A stretch of 64,000 nt of DNA from JAGRGG01 sp965217265 (GCA_965217265.1 CBDCHP010000018.1:248001-312000); one strand, 5' to 3'; counted from the stretch's first letter, positions 51,313-59,986 are shown. The notes: a model not told the origin generated them from the sequence alone. Numbers and translations are program-made.

Positions 51313-52518
51313 ACGATCCCGCCCCGCCTCCATCGGGTCTTGCGTGGCCGAACACGACGGCTGACGGGCGGTGGGCAACGCTCGGGCCTTACTACGCCAT
51401 GTTTCCGGTCGCGTTCGTGCGAGCGGCGGTCGAGGCCTTCTGCCCGCCGGGCGGCGCCGTGCTCGATCCCTTCTGCGGCCGGGGGACCGTGCCCTACGTC
51501 GCCCGCGTCACCGGCCGGCCCTCGCTGGGCATCGACCTCAACCCGGTCGCCTACGTCTTCTCGGCCACCAAGACCGATCCCGAACCGAAGGCGGCGCGCG
51601 TGGTGGCGAGGGTGGCCGAGGTCGCCGCCGCGGTGCTGCCGGGCGACGAGAACGCAGCGAACGAGTTTCAGAAGCTGGCGTGGTCGCCGCGCGTGCTCGG
51701 GTTTCTCAACGCGGCGCGCCGCGAGCTCGACTGGCGCCAGAGCCGGCTCGACCGGACCGTGATGGCGCTCATCCTCGTCCACCTGCACGGCAAGACCGGC
51801 AACGCGATCAGCGCGCCAGAGCAAGAGCATGTCGCCCGATTACGCCGTGCGCTGGTGGACGCGGCGCGGGCTCAACCCGCCGGACCTCGATCCCGCGCGC
51901 TACTTTGCCGAGCGCGTTTCGTGGCGCTATCGGCACGGCGTGCCGTCCGGGGCAAAGGCGCGCGTCGAACTGGGCGACGCACGTCGCGTCCTGCCCCGCG
52001 CGCGGCGGCGCTTCGCGATGCTGTTGACGTCGCCGCCCTACTACAACGTCACCAATTACCGTCTCGACAACTGGATGCGGCTGTGGCTGCTCGGCGAGGG
52101 TGCCTCGCCGGATTACGCCACGGCGCAGCGCTACGGCGACCGCGAGCGCTACGCCCAGATGCTGCGCGCGGTCTTCGCGGCCGCGAAGCGGAAGCTGCGA
52201 GAAGATGCCGTCGTCTACGTCCGCACGGACACGCGCGATTTCACCCGTACGACAACGCAGTCGATCCTCGCCGAGGTTTGGCCGTCCCACGAGCGCTTCG
52301 TCCGCGCCGGCAAGCCCAAGCAGTCGCAGACCAGCCTCTTCGGCGACAGGGGCGACAAGCCCGGCGAGACTGATTTCATGCTGCTGCCGGCGGGCAGTCC
52401 GGCGCCGCCCGGCTTCCTGCCGGCACCGCCGGTCCGGGCCACCGGGCAGAGCGGGCGCACGACGCGGGCGAACGGACGACGCGAAGCCGTAGCGGACCGC
52501 ACCCGCCTTGCGCCCTAG
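51309..52518 (+). pseudogene. DNA methyltransferase (N4/N6 amino type), one frame break
   Basis: The SAM motif I is AVLDPFCGRGTVPYVARVTG near residue 50, followed by LGIDLNPVAYVFSATKT. The catalytic motif IV is LLTSPPYYNVTNYRLDNWMR, about 190 residues later, in a second frame. The first frame reads to about GKTGNAIS (51800-51815); the second continues RQSKSMSPDYAVRWW. Relatives usually have a few more residues (such as NQM) at the join, so either an 8-base deletion or a 1-base insertion happened. The motif order I then IV is seen in some adenine or N4-cytosine enzymes. It would modify host DNA, probably protecting it from the HerA-NurA nuclease. Confidence 0.78.
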
Positions 52519-52571
52519 CCAACCCGTCCACCCGGCGCTACGTTGCCGGCCGTTTCGTACGGGAGACGACG

Positions 52572-54299
52572 ATGGCGACGATTCGGGTGTTCGACAAGTC
52601 CAACCTGCCGAGCCGGCACAGCACGGCCGGGCCCGACCGGGCGCCGCACCGCTCGTACTACTACGCGATGGGACTCTCCAGAGAGGACATCGACCGGCCG
52701 TTCGTCGGCGTCGTCACCACCTGGAACGAGGCGGCGCCCTGCAACATCGCGCTCGGCCGGCAGGCGCAGGCGGTCAAGCACGGCGTCGGGCGCGCGGGCG
52801 GAACGCCCAGGGAGTTCACGACGATCACCGTCACCGACGGCATCGCCATGGGGCACCAAGGGATGAAGTCGTCGCTGGTCAGCCGCGAGGTGATCGCGGA
52901 TTCGACCGAGCTCACCGTGCGCGGCCACGCCTACGACGCGCTCGTGGGCTTGGCCGGCTGCGACAAGTCGCTGCCGGGGCTGATGATGGCGATGGTGCGG
53001 CTCAACGTGCCCTCGGTCTTCATGTACGGCGGCTCGATCCTGCCGGGACGCTACCGCGGCCGGGACGTGACCGTGCAGGACGTGTTCGAGGCCGTCGGCC
53101 AGCACGCGGTCGGCAAGATGTCGGACGCGGACCTGGAGGAGTTGGAGCGAGTCGCCTGCCCGTCCGCCGGCTCCTGCGGCGGCCAGTTCACCGCCAACAC
53201 GATGGCCTGCGTCTCCGAGGCGATCGGCCTCGCCTTGCCGGGCTCGGCCGGAACGCCCGCCCCGATGGAGGCGCGCGACCGCTGGGCCGAGCAGTCGGGC
53301 GAGGCGGTGATGCGGCTCTTGAGCGATAAGATCCGTCCGCGCGACATCGTGACGATGCAGAGCCTTGAGAACGCGGCCCGCGTCGTCGCCGCCTCGGGCG
53401 GTTCGACCAACGCCGCCCTCCACCTGCCGGCGATCGCGCACGAGGCCGGGCTCGACTTCGACCTGCACGGCGTTGCCAAGATCATGCGCGAGACGCCCTA
53501 CATCGCCGACCTGAAGCCGGCCGGGCGCTACGTCATGAAGGACTTGGCCGAGATCGGCGGCGTGCCGATGCTGATGAAGGCGCTCCTGGACGGCGGCTAC
53601 CTGCACGGCGACTGCATCACCGTCACCGGCAAGACGATCGCGGAGAACTTGGCCGCGGTGCGCTGGAACGACGATCAGGACGTGATCCGCTCGGTCTCGA
53701 ACCCGTTCACCGCCTGGGGCGGCGTCGTCGGCCTCAAGGGCAGCCTCGCACCCGAGGGGGCGATGGTGAAGGTGGCCGGCCTCCCCTCGCTCACGTTTCG
53801 CGGCCCCGCCCGCTGCTTCGATGCCGAGGAGGAGGCGATGGCGGCGGTGCAGGCGGGCGACTACGAGGAGGGCGACGTCATCGTCATCCGCTACGAGGGG
53901 CCGAAGGGGGGGCCAGGTATGCGCGAGATGCTGGGCGTCACCTCGGCGATCTACGGCCAGGGACGCGGCAACAAGGTGGCGCTGATCACCGACGGCCGCT
54001 TCTCCGGCGCCACGCGCGGCTTTTGCATCGGCCACGTCGGGCCCGAGGCCGCAACCGGCGGACCGATCGGGCTGCTGCGGAACGGCGACACGATCGTGAT
54101 CGACGCCAAGGCCGGCACGCTCGACGTCGAGCTGGACGCAGCCGAACTCGAACGGCGCCGGCAGGACTGGCGCCCGCGCGACACGGCCTACGCCGCCGGC
54201 ACGCTTTGGAAGTACGCGCAGACGGTGGGACCGGCCGAGAAGGGGGCGGTCACGCACCCCGGCGGGGCGGCGGAGCGCCACGTCTACGCCGACATCTGA
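52572..54299 (+). CDS. ilvD: Dihydroxy-acid dehydratase
   Basis: A 575-residue iron-sulfur dehydratase of valine, leucine and isoleucine synthesis. Cluster-ligand cysteines are in NEAAPCNIALG near residue 55, LAGCDKSLPG near 128 and CPSAGSCGGQFTANTM near 200. ITDGRFSGATRGFCIGHVGP near 475 is the conserved C-terminal block. The length is normal. The ATG at 52572 has a GGGAGACG-type ribosome site. It is not in an operon with other ilv genes here; it follows the methyltransferase after 53 bases. Confidence 0.95.
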   Translation: MATIRVFDKSNLPSRHSTAGPDRAPHRSYYYAMGLSREDIDRPFVGVVTTWNEAAPCNIALGRQAQAVKHGVGRAGGTPREFTTITVTDGIAMGHQGMKSSLVSREVIADSTELTVRGHAYDALVGLAGCDKSLPGLMMAMVRLNVPSVFMYGGSILPGRYRGRDVTVQDVFEAVGQHAVGKMSDADLEELERVACPSAGSCGGQFTANTMACVSEAIGLALPGSAGTPAPMEARDRWAEQSGEAVMRLLSDKIRPRDIVTMQSLENAARVVAASGGSTNAALHLPAIAHEAGLDFDLHGVAKIMRETPYIADLKPAGRYVMKDLAEIGGVPMLMKALLDGGYLHGDCITVTGKTIAENLAAVRWNDDQDVIRSVSNPFTAWGGVVGLKGSLAPEGAMVKVAGLPSLTFRGPARCFDAEEEAMAAVQAGDYEEGDVIVIRYEGPKGGPGMREMLGVTSAIYGQGRGNKVALITDGRFSGATRGFCIGHVGPEAATGGPIGLLRNGDTIVIDAKAGTLDVELDAAELERRRQDWRPRDTAYAAGTLWKYAQTVGPAEKGAVTHPGGAAERHVYADI

Positions 54300-54444
54300 C
54301 CCCCGCCAGCGTTAACCGTGCGGCCGTAGCATCGTGCGTTCGCGCCCGCCCTTCGATTGCGCCGGGCGCCGCGTTCGGGCCTTGATGCCGCCCACAAAGT
54401 TGGCGCCGTCCGCTGTGGGCGCGTCCGAGCGGCGGGAGCGTTCG

Positions 54445-54846
54445 ATGCAAGCCCGGTATCCCCTACGCAAGAGCGACCTGCTCTGCGCGTGGGACTTTCT
54501 CGCCTGCGGCCTCGTCCTGCCGTGCGTCGCACTCTTCTTGAGCGCGGCAGGGATTGTTCCCGTCGCCGAGGAGGGGCTGCTGGCCCGCCTGCCGTTCGCC
54601 GTCGTCATCGTCGCCACGATCTGGCGCCTCGCGCGGACGGACGACGTGGCCGAGAGCGGGGCGATCACCGCCCTCCACGCCAGCGCCCTGCACGTCCTGC
54701 CGGTCGCGTGGCTGGTCTGGCTCACCGGCCGCGCCGGCGAGGTGCCGCCGGGCCTGTTCCTGATCGGCTGGCTGACGCTCGCCGCCCTGTTCCTGGTCCC
54801 GCGCCGCGTCCTGTTGCTCTTGGGCCGCTGGCCTCTACGGTCTTAG
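54445..54846 (+). CDS. Small integral membrane protein of unknown function
   Basis: A 133-residue protein with three or four hydrophobic segments: CGLVLPCVALFLSAAGIV, LPFAVVIVATIWRLA, VLPVAWLVWLTG and FLIGWLTLAALFLVPRRVLL. ATG 54445 has GGGAG upstream; the open frame extends further but without membrane or family features. No family is recognised. Its TAG stop is immediately followed by palindromic copy G. Confidence 0.6.
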   Translation: MQARYPLRKSDLLCAWDFLACGLVLPCVALFLSAAGIVPVAEEGLLARLPFAVVIVATIWRLARTDDVAESGAITALHASALHVLPVAWLVWLTGRAGEVPPGLFLIGWLTLAALFLVPRRVLLLLGRWPLRS

Positions 54847-54847
54847 A

Positions 54848-54998
54848 TGAACGCTGCGCGTGCGCTGGCGCGCGGCCTTCTTTTTTCTCTTTTTTGCTCT
54901 TGTTCGAGGCCGGCCCTCGGCGCAGCGGCCAGCCGCCTACGTTAACACTGACAAAAAGAAGAAGAGAAAGACCACGCGTCAGCGCACGCGAAGCGTTC
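54848..54998. repeat. Palindromic gene-end element, copy G (between same-strand genes, inverted)
   Basis: It begins TGAACGCTGCGCG one base after the TAG stop of the small membrane protein and ends GCGAAGCGTTC, 60 bases before the spermidine synthase start. The loop ends CGCCTACGTTAACACTGAC, the reverse complement of the AGTGTTAACG subtype of copies A and F. Confidence 0.88.
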
Positions 54999-55057
54999 TT
55001 GCCGACCCCCGACCACCCCCTTATGGTCCCGCTTACCGACGCGCCGGGGGTGAGATC

Positions 55058-55906
55058 ATGGACGAGTGGTTCGACGAGAGCTTGTACCCGGCATGGGCGC
55101 AGCGCCTGCGGATCGAGCGCGTCCTCTACCACGAGCGGACCGAGCATCAGGACCTGATCCTGTTCGAGAACGGCGCCTGGGGCCGGGTGCTGGCGCTGGA
55201 CGGCGTCGTGCAGACGACGACCGGCGACGAGTTCGCCTACCACGAGATGCTGGCCCACCCGCCGATCGTGGCGCACGGCCGGGCCAGGAGCGTGCTCATC
55301 GTCGGCGGCGGCGACGGCGGCACGGCGCGCGAGGCGCTCAAGCACGGGGGCGTCGAGCGCGTCGTCATGGCCGAACTCGACCCGGCGGTGATCGCGTTCT
55401 GCCAGGAGCACCTGCCGAGCCTGAGCGACGGCTGCTTCAATGATCCGCGCCTAGAGGTCGTCTACGGCGACGCCGCCGATTACGTGCGCCGCGACGGCGA
55501 GCGCTTCGACGTCATCATGGTCGATTCGACCGACCCGATCGGGCCGGGGGCGAGTCTGTTCACCACCGCCTTCTACGCCGACTGCCGCCGCCGCCTGAAC
55601 GAGGGCGGCATCCTCGTCAGCCAGTGCGGCGTGCCGAGCGTGCAGCCCGATGAGCTGCGAACGACGCAGGCGCGTCAGCGCGAGGCGGGCTTCGCCGACG
55701 TCGACTTCTACTTGGTCGCCGTCCCGACCTATACGGGCGGGCTGATGGCGCTCGGCTGGGCCTCCGACGATCTGACCCGCCGGCGCGTGCGGGTCGACAC
55801 GCTGCGCGGCCGGCCGTTGCCCGAGGGGCTGCGCTACTACACCCTGGACGTGCACGCGGCCGCCTTCGCCCACCCAGCCTGGATGGACGCGACCGTGCGG
55901 AAATGA
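55058..55906 (+). CDS. speE: Spermidine synthase (polyamine aminopropyltransferase)
   Basis: A 282-residue enzyme that moves an aminopropyl group from decarboxylated SAM to putrescine. The binding block is VLIVGGGDGGTAREALKHGG near residue 82, with GDEFAYHEMLAHPP near 55. The catalytic Asp lies in VDSTDPIGPGASLFT near 155. The C-terminal GGLMALGWAS block is normal. No adenosylmethionine decarboxylase gene is adjacent. A TGAGATC ribosome site lies before the ATG. It lies between palindromic copies G and H. Confidence 0.94.
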   Translation: MDEWFDESLYPAWAQRLRIERVLYHERTEHQDLILFENGAWGRVLALDGVVQTTTGDEFAYHEMLAHPPIVAHGRARSVLIVGGGDGGTAREALKHGGVERVVMAELDPAVIAFCQEHLPSLSDGCFNDPRLEVVYGDAADYVRRDGERFDVIMVDSTDPIGPGASLFTTAFYADCRRRLNEGGILVSQCGVPSVQPDELRTTQARQREAGFADVDFYLVAVPTYTGGLMALGWASDDLTRRRVRVDTLRGRPLPEGLRYYTLDVHAAAFAHPAWMDATVRK

Positions 55907-56230
55907 ACGGTTTTGCGGCGGCGGGACGAGTGCTCTAGCCCCTGTCCGAGCCCGTCCCTCGGCGCCCCGATCGGCCTCCTGCGTTAACACTGATAAAAAA
56001 GCGGCGGCGCGAAGCGTTTGCACAGTCGGCGTAGCGTCGTATGGAAAGGCACATGTTTCACCCGCTCCACCCGCGTTGACGCCCGTGTGGCCGCTTGCCG
56101 CGCGGCGCCGTTAAGGTTAACGCGGTAGCCGAGAAGACGAGTAACGTCGATCCGTTCCCCGGCCGACAACGATGAACGAACGATGCCGACGGCCGCGGGA
56201 ACGGTGATTTTCTGAGACGGGGTGTTCACT
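55907..56230. other. Gap holding a decayed palindromic element
   Basis: No gene is supported in these 324 bases. The left third is a degenerate copy of the palindrome family (copy H). The right part contains TTAAGGTTAACGCGG near 56111 and a short AT-rich stretch before the next gene, perhaps its promoter. Confidence 0.6.
55940..56019. repeat. Palindromic gene-end element, copy H (decayed)
   Basis: CTGTCCGAG, then CCTCGGCG, then CTGCGTTAACACTGATAAAA and GCGCGAAGCGTTT match the right half and loop of copy G in order. The left arm is missing or too diverged to see, and the T-rich tract is lost. It lies 34 bases after the spermidine synthase stop, again at a gene end. Confidence 0.72.
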
Positions 56231-56587
56231 ATGGGCGTGAGAACCGTGCGCACGATCGCGGAGGCCGGTTATCCGCTTGCCGCCGAGGTCGTGGCCGAAC
56301 CTGAGGAAACGACGCCACCGGGGTCCGATCCCGGCATCGTGTCGCTGCAACTCGCCGACCTGATCCAGGACGACAACGGCGAGATCGTCCTGTTCAACGA
56401 CTCGCACCTGCCGGCCGTGGCGGTGCACACCGACGTGTCGCCGCTGTCCGAGGGGTCGATGACGGTCCATACCACGGCCGCGGGCGAGGATGTCAGCGGC
56501 TATCGCTACGTCGCCTTCAGCAACGGTTTGACGCTGTTCTACCAGACCGACCTCGACCTGTTCATCGTCAGCGACAACGGCGGCTGA
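56231..56587 (+). CDS. Hypothetical protein, 118 residues
   Basis: An acidic protein with no signal peptide or membrane segment. Residues about 35-118 look beta-rich (IVSLQLADLIQDDNGEIVLF, SGYRYVAFSNGLTLFYQTDL). No family is recognised. GTG 56222 is an alternative start; ATG 56231 is preferred. It converges with the next hypothetical gene, with only seven bases between stops. Confidence 0.5.
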   Translation: MGVRTVRTIAEAGYPLAAEVVAEPEETTPPGSDPGIVSLQLADLIQDDNGEIVLFNDSHLPAVAVHTDVSPLSEGSMTVHTTAAGEDVSGYRYVAFSNGLTLFYQTDLDLFIVSDNGG

Positions 56588-56594
56588 GGCGCCC

Positions 56595-56999
56595 TCAGTC
56601 GAGGCCGTCCGCGTAGCGATCCAGCCCCGCCAGCGCCGCCGCTTCGTCGGGCGAGAGCGTGTCGAGGGGGCCGTTCGGCGCGTCCTCCGCCTCTGGGCGC
56701 AGCAGCTTGACGCGATCGGCGAACCACATGACCACCTTGAGATTGCCCGCGCGCACCTCGCGCTCGATCGTCTCGCCGCTCAGCGTTCGCAGCGTCCTCA
56801 CGCGCTCCTCCTCGGGCACGGCCGGGGCTCGGCGATAGCAGTCGACGAGCGCCGACAATACGCCGTCGCTGCGCAGCTTGCGGTGCAAGTCGATCTCGCT
56901 GCAGCCGGCGGCGTCCGCCGCCGCCATCGGATCCTCGCCGACGGCGAGACGCTCGGCGGCGGCGTGCCAGTTGATGTCGTCGGGATCGTGCGTCGTCAT
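56595..56999 (-). CDS. Hypothetical protein, 134 residues, possible helix-turn-helix
   Basis: A small acidic, mainly helical protein. ADAAGCSEIDLHRKLRSDGV near residue 30 could be a helix-turn-helix, and a similar layout is seen in small terminase-like or replication initiator-like proteins, but no family can be named. VRAGNLKVVMWFADRVKLL lies near 85. It is divergent from the hybrid kinase across a 120-bp AT-rich spacer. Confidence 0.5.
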   Translation of the reverse strand: MTTHDPDDINWHAAAERLAVGEDPMAAADAAGCSEIDLHRKLRSDGVLSALVDCYRRAPAVPEEERVRTLRTLSGETIEREVRAGNLKVVMWFADRVKLLRPEAEDAPNGPLDTLSPDEAAALAGLDRYADGLD

Positions 57000-57086
57000 G
57001 CGGCGGGGCGTCCTTCGGCGGGCCAGGGTGAGTTTCTAGGAATATTAACCTACAATTATCCCTTCCGCAACATTCCGGTCGTGGTA

Positions 57087-57101
57087 TCAACTTCAAGTTG
57101 A
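57087..57101. promoter_or_regulatory. 7-1-7 palindrome upstream of the hybrid kinase
   Basis: TCAACTTCAAGTTGA is a perfect inverted repeat around one central base, 18 bases before the kinase start codon. Its position between a probable promoter and the ribosome site suggests an operator or an mRNA stem. Confidence 0.45.
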
Positions 57102-57119
57102 AGAACCTCGGAGAACCGG

Positions 57120-58673
57120 ATGCAGGACGGGGACGGCGGGACCGCGCAGGCGGGGGCGGACTTCGTCGCCATGATCAGCCACGAACTGCGCGAGCCGATG
57201 AACGGCGTGCTCGGCATGGCGCGGCTGTTGCGCGAGACGCCGCTCGACGCGGAGCAGGGCGCCTACCTCGAAGCGCTGATCGCCTCGGGCGAGACGCTCG
57301 TCACCCTGGTCAACGACCTGCTCGACTGGTCGCGCCTGGACGCGGACCGGCTCACCTTCACCCCGACCGTGTTCGCGCTGCGGCCGTTCTTCGAGCGCAT
57401 CGCCGCCTACGCAACGCTCCGGGCGCGGCCGAAGGGGCTCGACTTCGGCCTCGAACTGGGACCGGATCTGCCCGACCTCGTGCGCGGCGATCCGGGCCGG
57501 CTGCGGCAGATCCTGATCAACCTCACCGGCAACGCGATCAAGTTCACGAGCGAGGGCTACGTTCGCATCAAAGTTGCCCCGGCGCCGGCCGGCCCTAAGC
57601 GGACGGGCCTCTCGATCGAGGTCGAGGACACCGGGATCGGCATCCCCGACGCGGCGGCGGCCAAGCTGTTCGGCGCCTACGCCCAGGCCGACGCCGACGT
57701 CGAGCGCGCCTACGGCGGCAGCGGCCTCGGTCTGATGATCGCGCAGCGGCTGGCAAGGGCGATGCACGGGGGGATCAGGCCCGTGCCGGGTCGGGGGCGG
57801 GGCGCCCTCTTCGAAGTGCGGATCGAACTCGATCGAACCGAGGCGGGGGCCAATCCCGGCGGGCGCGCGGCCCTGGCGGGGGCGTTGGCGCTCGTCGTCG
57901 ACCCGACGGCGCGCTCGCGCGAGGTGATGACGACGCTGGCCAAGCTCTGGGGCCTGTCGCCGCGCGGGGCGGCGGGCGGGAACGAGGCGCTCGGCGTCAT
58001 GCACGAGGCGCTCGGGCGCGGTGCCGCCTTTGACTTCGTCCTGGTCGAGCGCGGCATCGCCGACGTCACGGCCGAGGATCTCGTCCGCCGGGCACGGGCC
58101 ACCGGGCACGCGCACGCGCGCTTCGTCCTGCTCGCCGGCGCCGGCGTGCGCGGCGACGCGGCCCGCGCCCGCGAGGCCGGTTTCGACGCCTACCTGCCCA
58201 GCCCCGCCAGCGCCAGCACGCTGCTCGACTGCCTGCAGCGGTTGCGCGGCGGCGGCGAGGGCGATCTCTTGACCATCCACGACTTGGCCGAGCGCAAGGG
58301 CCACCGCCTGCGGCTCCTGGTCGTCGACGACAACCCCGTCAACCGCAAGCTGCTCGACATCATGCTGGGCAAACTGGGCCACGCAGTCGCGACGGCGACC
58401 AACGGTGTCGAGGCGCTCGACGCGCTCGACGAAGGCTCCTTCGACGCCGTCTTGATGGACGTGCAGATGCCGGTCATGGACGGGATTGCGGCGACCCGGC
58501 GCATCCGCGAGCGGGCCCCGCCGGCGGGGACGGTCCCGATCGTCGCCATCACCGCGAACGCCATGCAGGGCGACGACGACGCCTGCCGCGCCGCCGGGAT
58601 GGACGGTTACGTGCCCAAACCCGTCGAGCGGGCGCGGCTCGTCGCCGAACTGGAGCGGCTGACGGCGGCCTAG
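57120..58673 (+). CDS. Soluble hybrid histidine kinase with two receiver domains
   Basis: A 517-residue protein without membrane or sensor region. The dimerisation domain has the phospho-His in FVAMISHELREPMNGVLGMA near residue 20. The ATPase has NLTGNAIKFTSEG near 140, EVEDTGIGIP near 165 and YGGSGLGLMIAQ near 200. A first receiver (about 255-375) has lost the phospho-acceptor: the site reads FVLVERG. The second receiver (about 398-515) is complete, with VVDDNPVNRKLL and VLMDVQMPVMDG. Input probably comes from a partner protein. The gene is alone; the Csu pilus operon follows after 99 bases. Confidence 0.9.
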   Translation: MQDGDGGTAQAGADFVAMISHELREPMNGVLGMARLLRETPLDAEQGAYLEALIASGETLVTLVNDLLDWSRLDADRLTFTPTVFALRPFFERIAAYATLRARPKGLDFGLELGPDLPDLVRGDPGRLRQILINLTGNAIKFTSEGYVRIKVAPAPAGPKRTGLSIEVEDTGIGIPDAAAAKLFGAYAQADADVERAYGGSGLGLMIAQRLARAMHGGIRPVPGRGRGALFEVRIELDRTEAGANPGGRAALAGALALVVDPTARSREVMTTLAKLWGLSPRGAAGGNEALGVMHEALGRGAAFDFVLVERGIADVTAEDLVRRARATGHAHARFVLLAGAGVRGDAARAREAGFDAYLPSPASASTLLDCLQRLRGGGEGDLLTIHDLAERKGHRLRLLVVDDNPVNRKLLDIMLGKLGHAVATATNGVEALDALDEGSFDAVLMDVQMPVMDGIAATRRIRERAPPAGTVPIVAITANAMQGDDDACRAAGMDGYVPKPVERARLVAELERLTAA

Positions 58674-58772
58674 AACGGCAAGATTCGCTTGCCACGATAA
58701 TGTTGTTAGTGTTATTAAATTATAAGTTGAAAACCACCGATTGGCCCGCCCGAGGCTGGAGGTCGCTTGCGT

Positions 58773-59261
58773 ATGCGGCTGACCTTGTGCCGGTCCGCGT
58801 TCGTGCTGGGGGGCGTCGTCGGCCTCGCGGCCGTTGCCCAGGCCCAGATCCTGGCCGAGACCGGCACGCTCGGCGTGACGGCGCGGGTGCAGACCCAGTG
58901 CTCGCTCAGCGGCGGCACGCTCGATTTCGGCACCTACGTCGCCAATCAGGGCGCGGACCTGAACGTCGACGGCCGGATCGGCTACGTCAACTGTTCGGGC
59001 GCGCTGCGCTTCGAGCTCGATGGCGGGCAGTCGGGCGACGTCGAGAACCGCTACATGACCGCCGACGGCAACCGCCTGCGCTACCAGCTCTACCAGACTC
59101 CCGCCAGGATCAGGGTCTGGGGCGAGGGTGGGGACGAACTGAGCCTGCAACTGTCCTCGACCCGAAGCGGCACGATCGCGGTCCACGGCGTGATCGAGGG
59201 GGGGCAGCTCGTGCCGCCCGGCGCCTACGCCGATATCGTCAACATCACCTTGATGTTTTGA
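58773..59261 (+). CDS. Csu-type fimbrial subunit (spore coat U domain protein)
   Basis: A 162-residue exported pilin-like protein. The signal peptide of about 25 residues ends AQAQ. The mature part has the SCPU pattern: GVTARVQTQCSLSGGTLDFG near residue 35, then YVNCSGALRFELDGG and a C-terminal GAYADIVNITLMF, the beta-strand ending of chaperone-usher subunits. Two Cys probably form the subunit disulfide. ATG 58773 has GGAGG ten bases upstream; TTG 58767 is too close to that site. It is the first gene of a four-gene pilus operon, and its stop overlaps a possible chaperone start. Confidence 0.85.
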   Translation: MRLTLCRSAFVLGGVVGLAAVAQAQILAETGTLGVTARVQTQCSLSGGTLDFGTYVANQGADLNVDGRIGYVNCSGALRFELDGGQSGDVENRYMTADGNRLRYQLYQTPARIRVWGEGGDELSLQLSSTRSGTIAVHGVIEGGQLVPPGAYADIVNITLMF

Positions 59262-59284
59262 TGCGCGGGCGGGGCGGACCGATC

Positions 59285-59986
59285 ATGGCGTTCAAGCAGG
59301 CGTGGTTGCTGGCGTTGATCCTGTGCGCGCCTCTCCCGGACGCGGCGGCGGCGCTCGGCGTGTCGCCGACCCGGCTGACGCTCGCCCCGAACGAGCGCAC
59401 CGCCGCGCTCGCGGTGACCAACACCTCGACCAAGCCGGTGATGATCCAGGTGCAGAGCCTGGGCTGGGACGACAGTGCCTCGATCGGCGCTCTGCGACCG
59501 ACGACGGAGATGCTGGCCGTGCCGGCGGTGGCGACGCTGGCGCCGGCGCAGCGGCAGGTCGTCCGGGTGGCGCTGCGCCGCCCCGCGCCCTCGCCGGTCG
59601 AGCGGGCCTACCGCCTCCTCATCAGCGAGGTACCGCCGCCCGAGGCCGCCAGGACAGGTGGGATCGTCATCACCGTCAGCTTCAGCCTGCCAGTCTTCGT
59701 CACCGTACCGGGCGCCGAGCCGGATCCGAGGGCGCGCATCGAACGGACCGCCGAGGGGGCGCGGCTCGTGGTGAGCAATCTCGGCCGAGCGCACCTGCAG
59801 GTGCGCGGGCTGCGGGTGCGCGGCCCCGCCGGCGGCGATCTCGTCAACGGTGTTGCCGAGGGCCGTTACATCCTGCCCGGCAAGAGCGCCGCTTGGCCCT
59901 TGAAGCGGCTCAAGCCGGGAACGGGTCGGTTCGACGTCGAACTCGACACGGCCCAAGGGCCGTTCAGCCTCGATGCGGCGCATTGA
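59285..59986 (+). CDS. Periplasmic pilus chaperone (PapD-like, Csu type)
   Basis: A 233-residue chaperone. The signal peptide ends near DAAAALG. The first Ig-like domain has LGVSPTRLTLAPNERTAALA, VTNTSTKPVMIQVQSLGW and, near residue 105, ERAYRLLISEVPPPE, where the Arg-x-x-x-Ile-Ser-Glu-Val block is typical. ISFSLPVFV-like VSFSLPVFVTVPG joins the second domain. It caps subunits and delivers them to the usher. The upstream ATG 59261, overlapping the previous stop as TGATG, is a possible alternative start; ATG 59285 begins at the signal peptide. Confidence 0.85.
   Translation: MAFKQAWLLALILCAPLPDAAAALGVSPTRLTLAPNERTAALAVTNTSTKPVMIQVQSLGWDDSASIGALRPTTEMLAVPAVATLAPAQRQVVRVALRRPAPSPVERAYRLLISEVPPPEAARTGGIVITVSFSLPVFVTVPGAEPDPRARIERTAEGARLVVSNLGRAHLQVRGLRVRGPAGGDLVNGVAEGRYILPGKSAAWPLKRLKPGTGRFDVELDTAQGPFSLDAAH

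Noticed and set aside
47861..52518. Prophage or integrative element around the HerA cassette
   Set aside because: No integrase, attachment-site repeats or structural phage genes are present; flanks are ordinary RND and ilvD genes.
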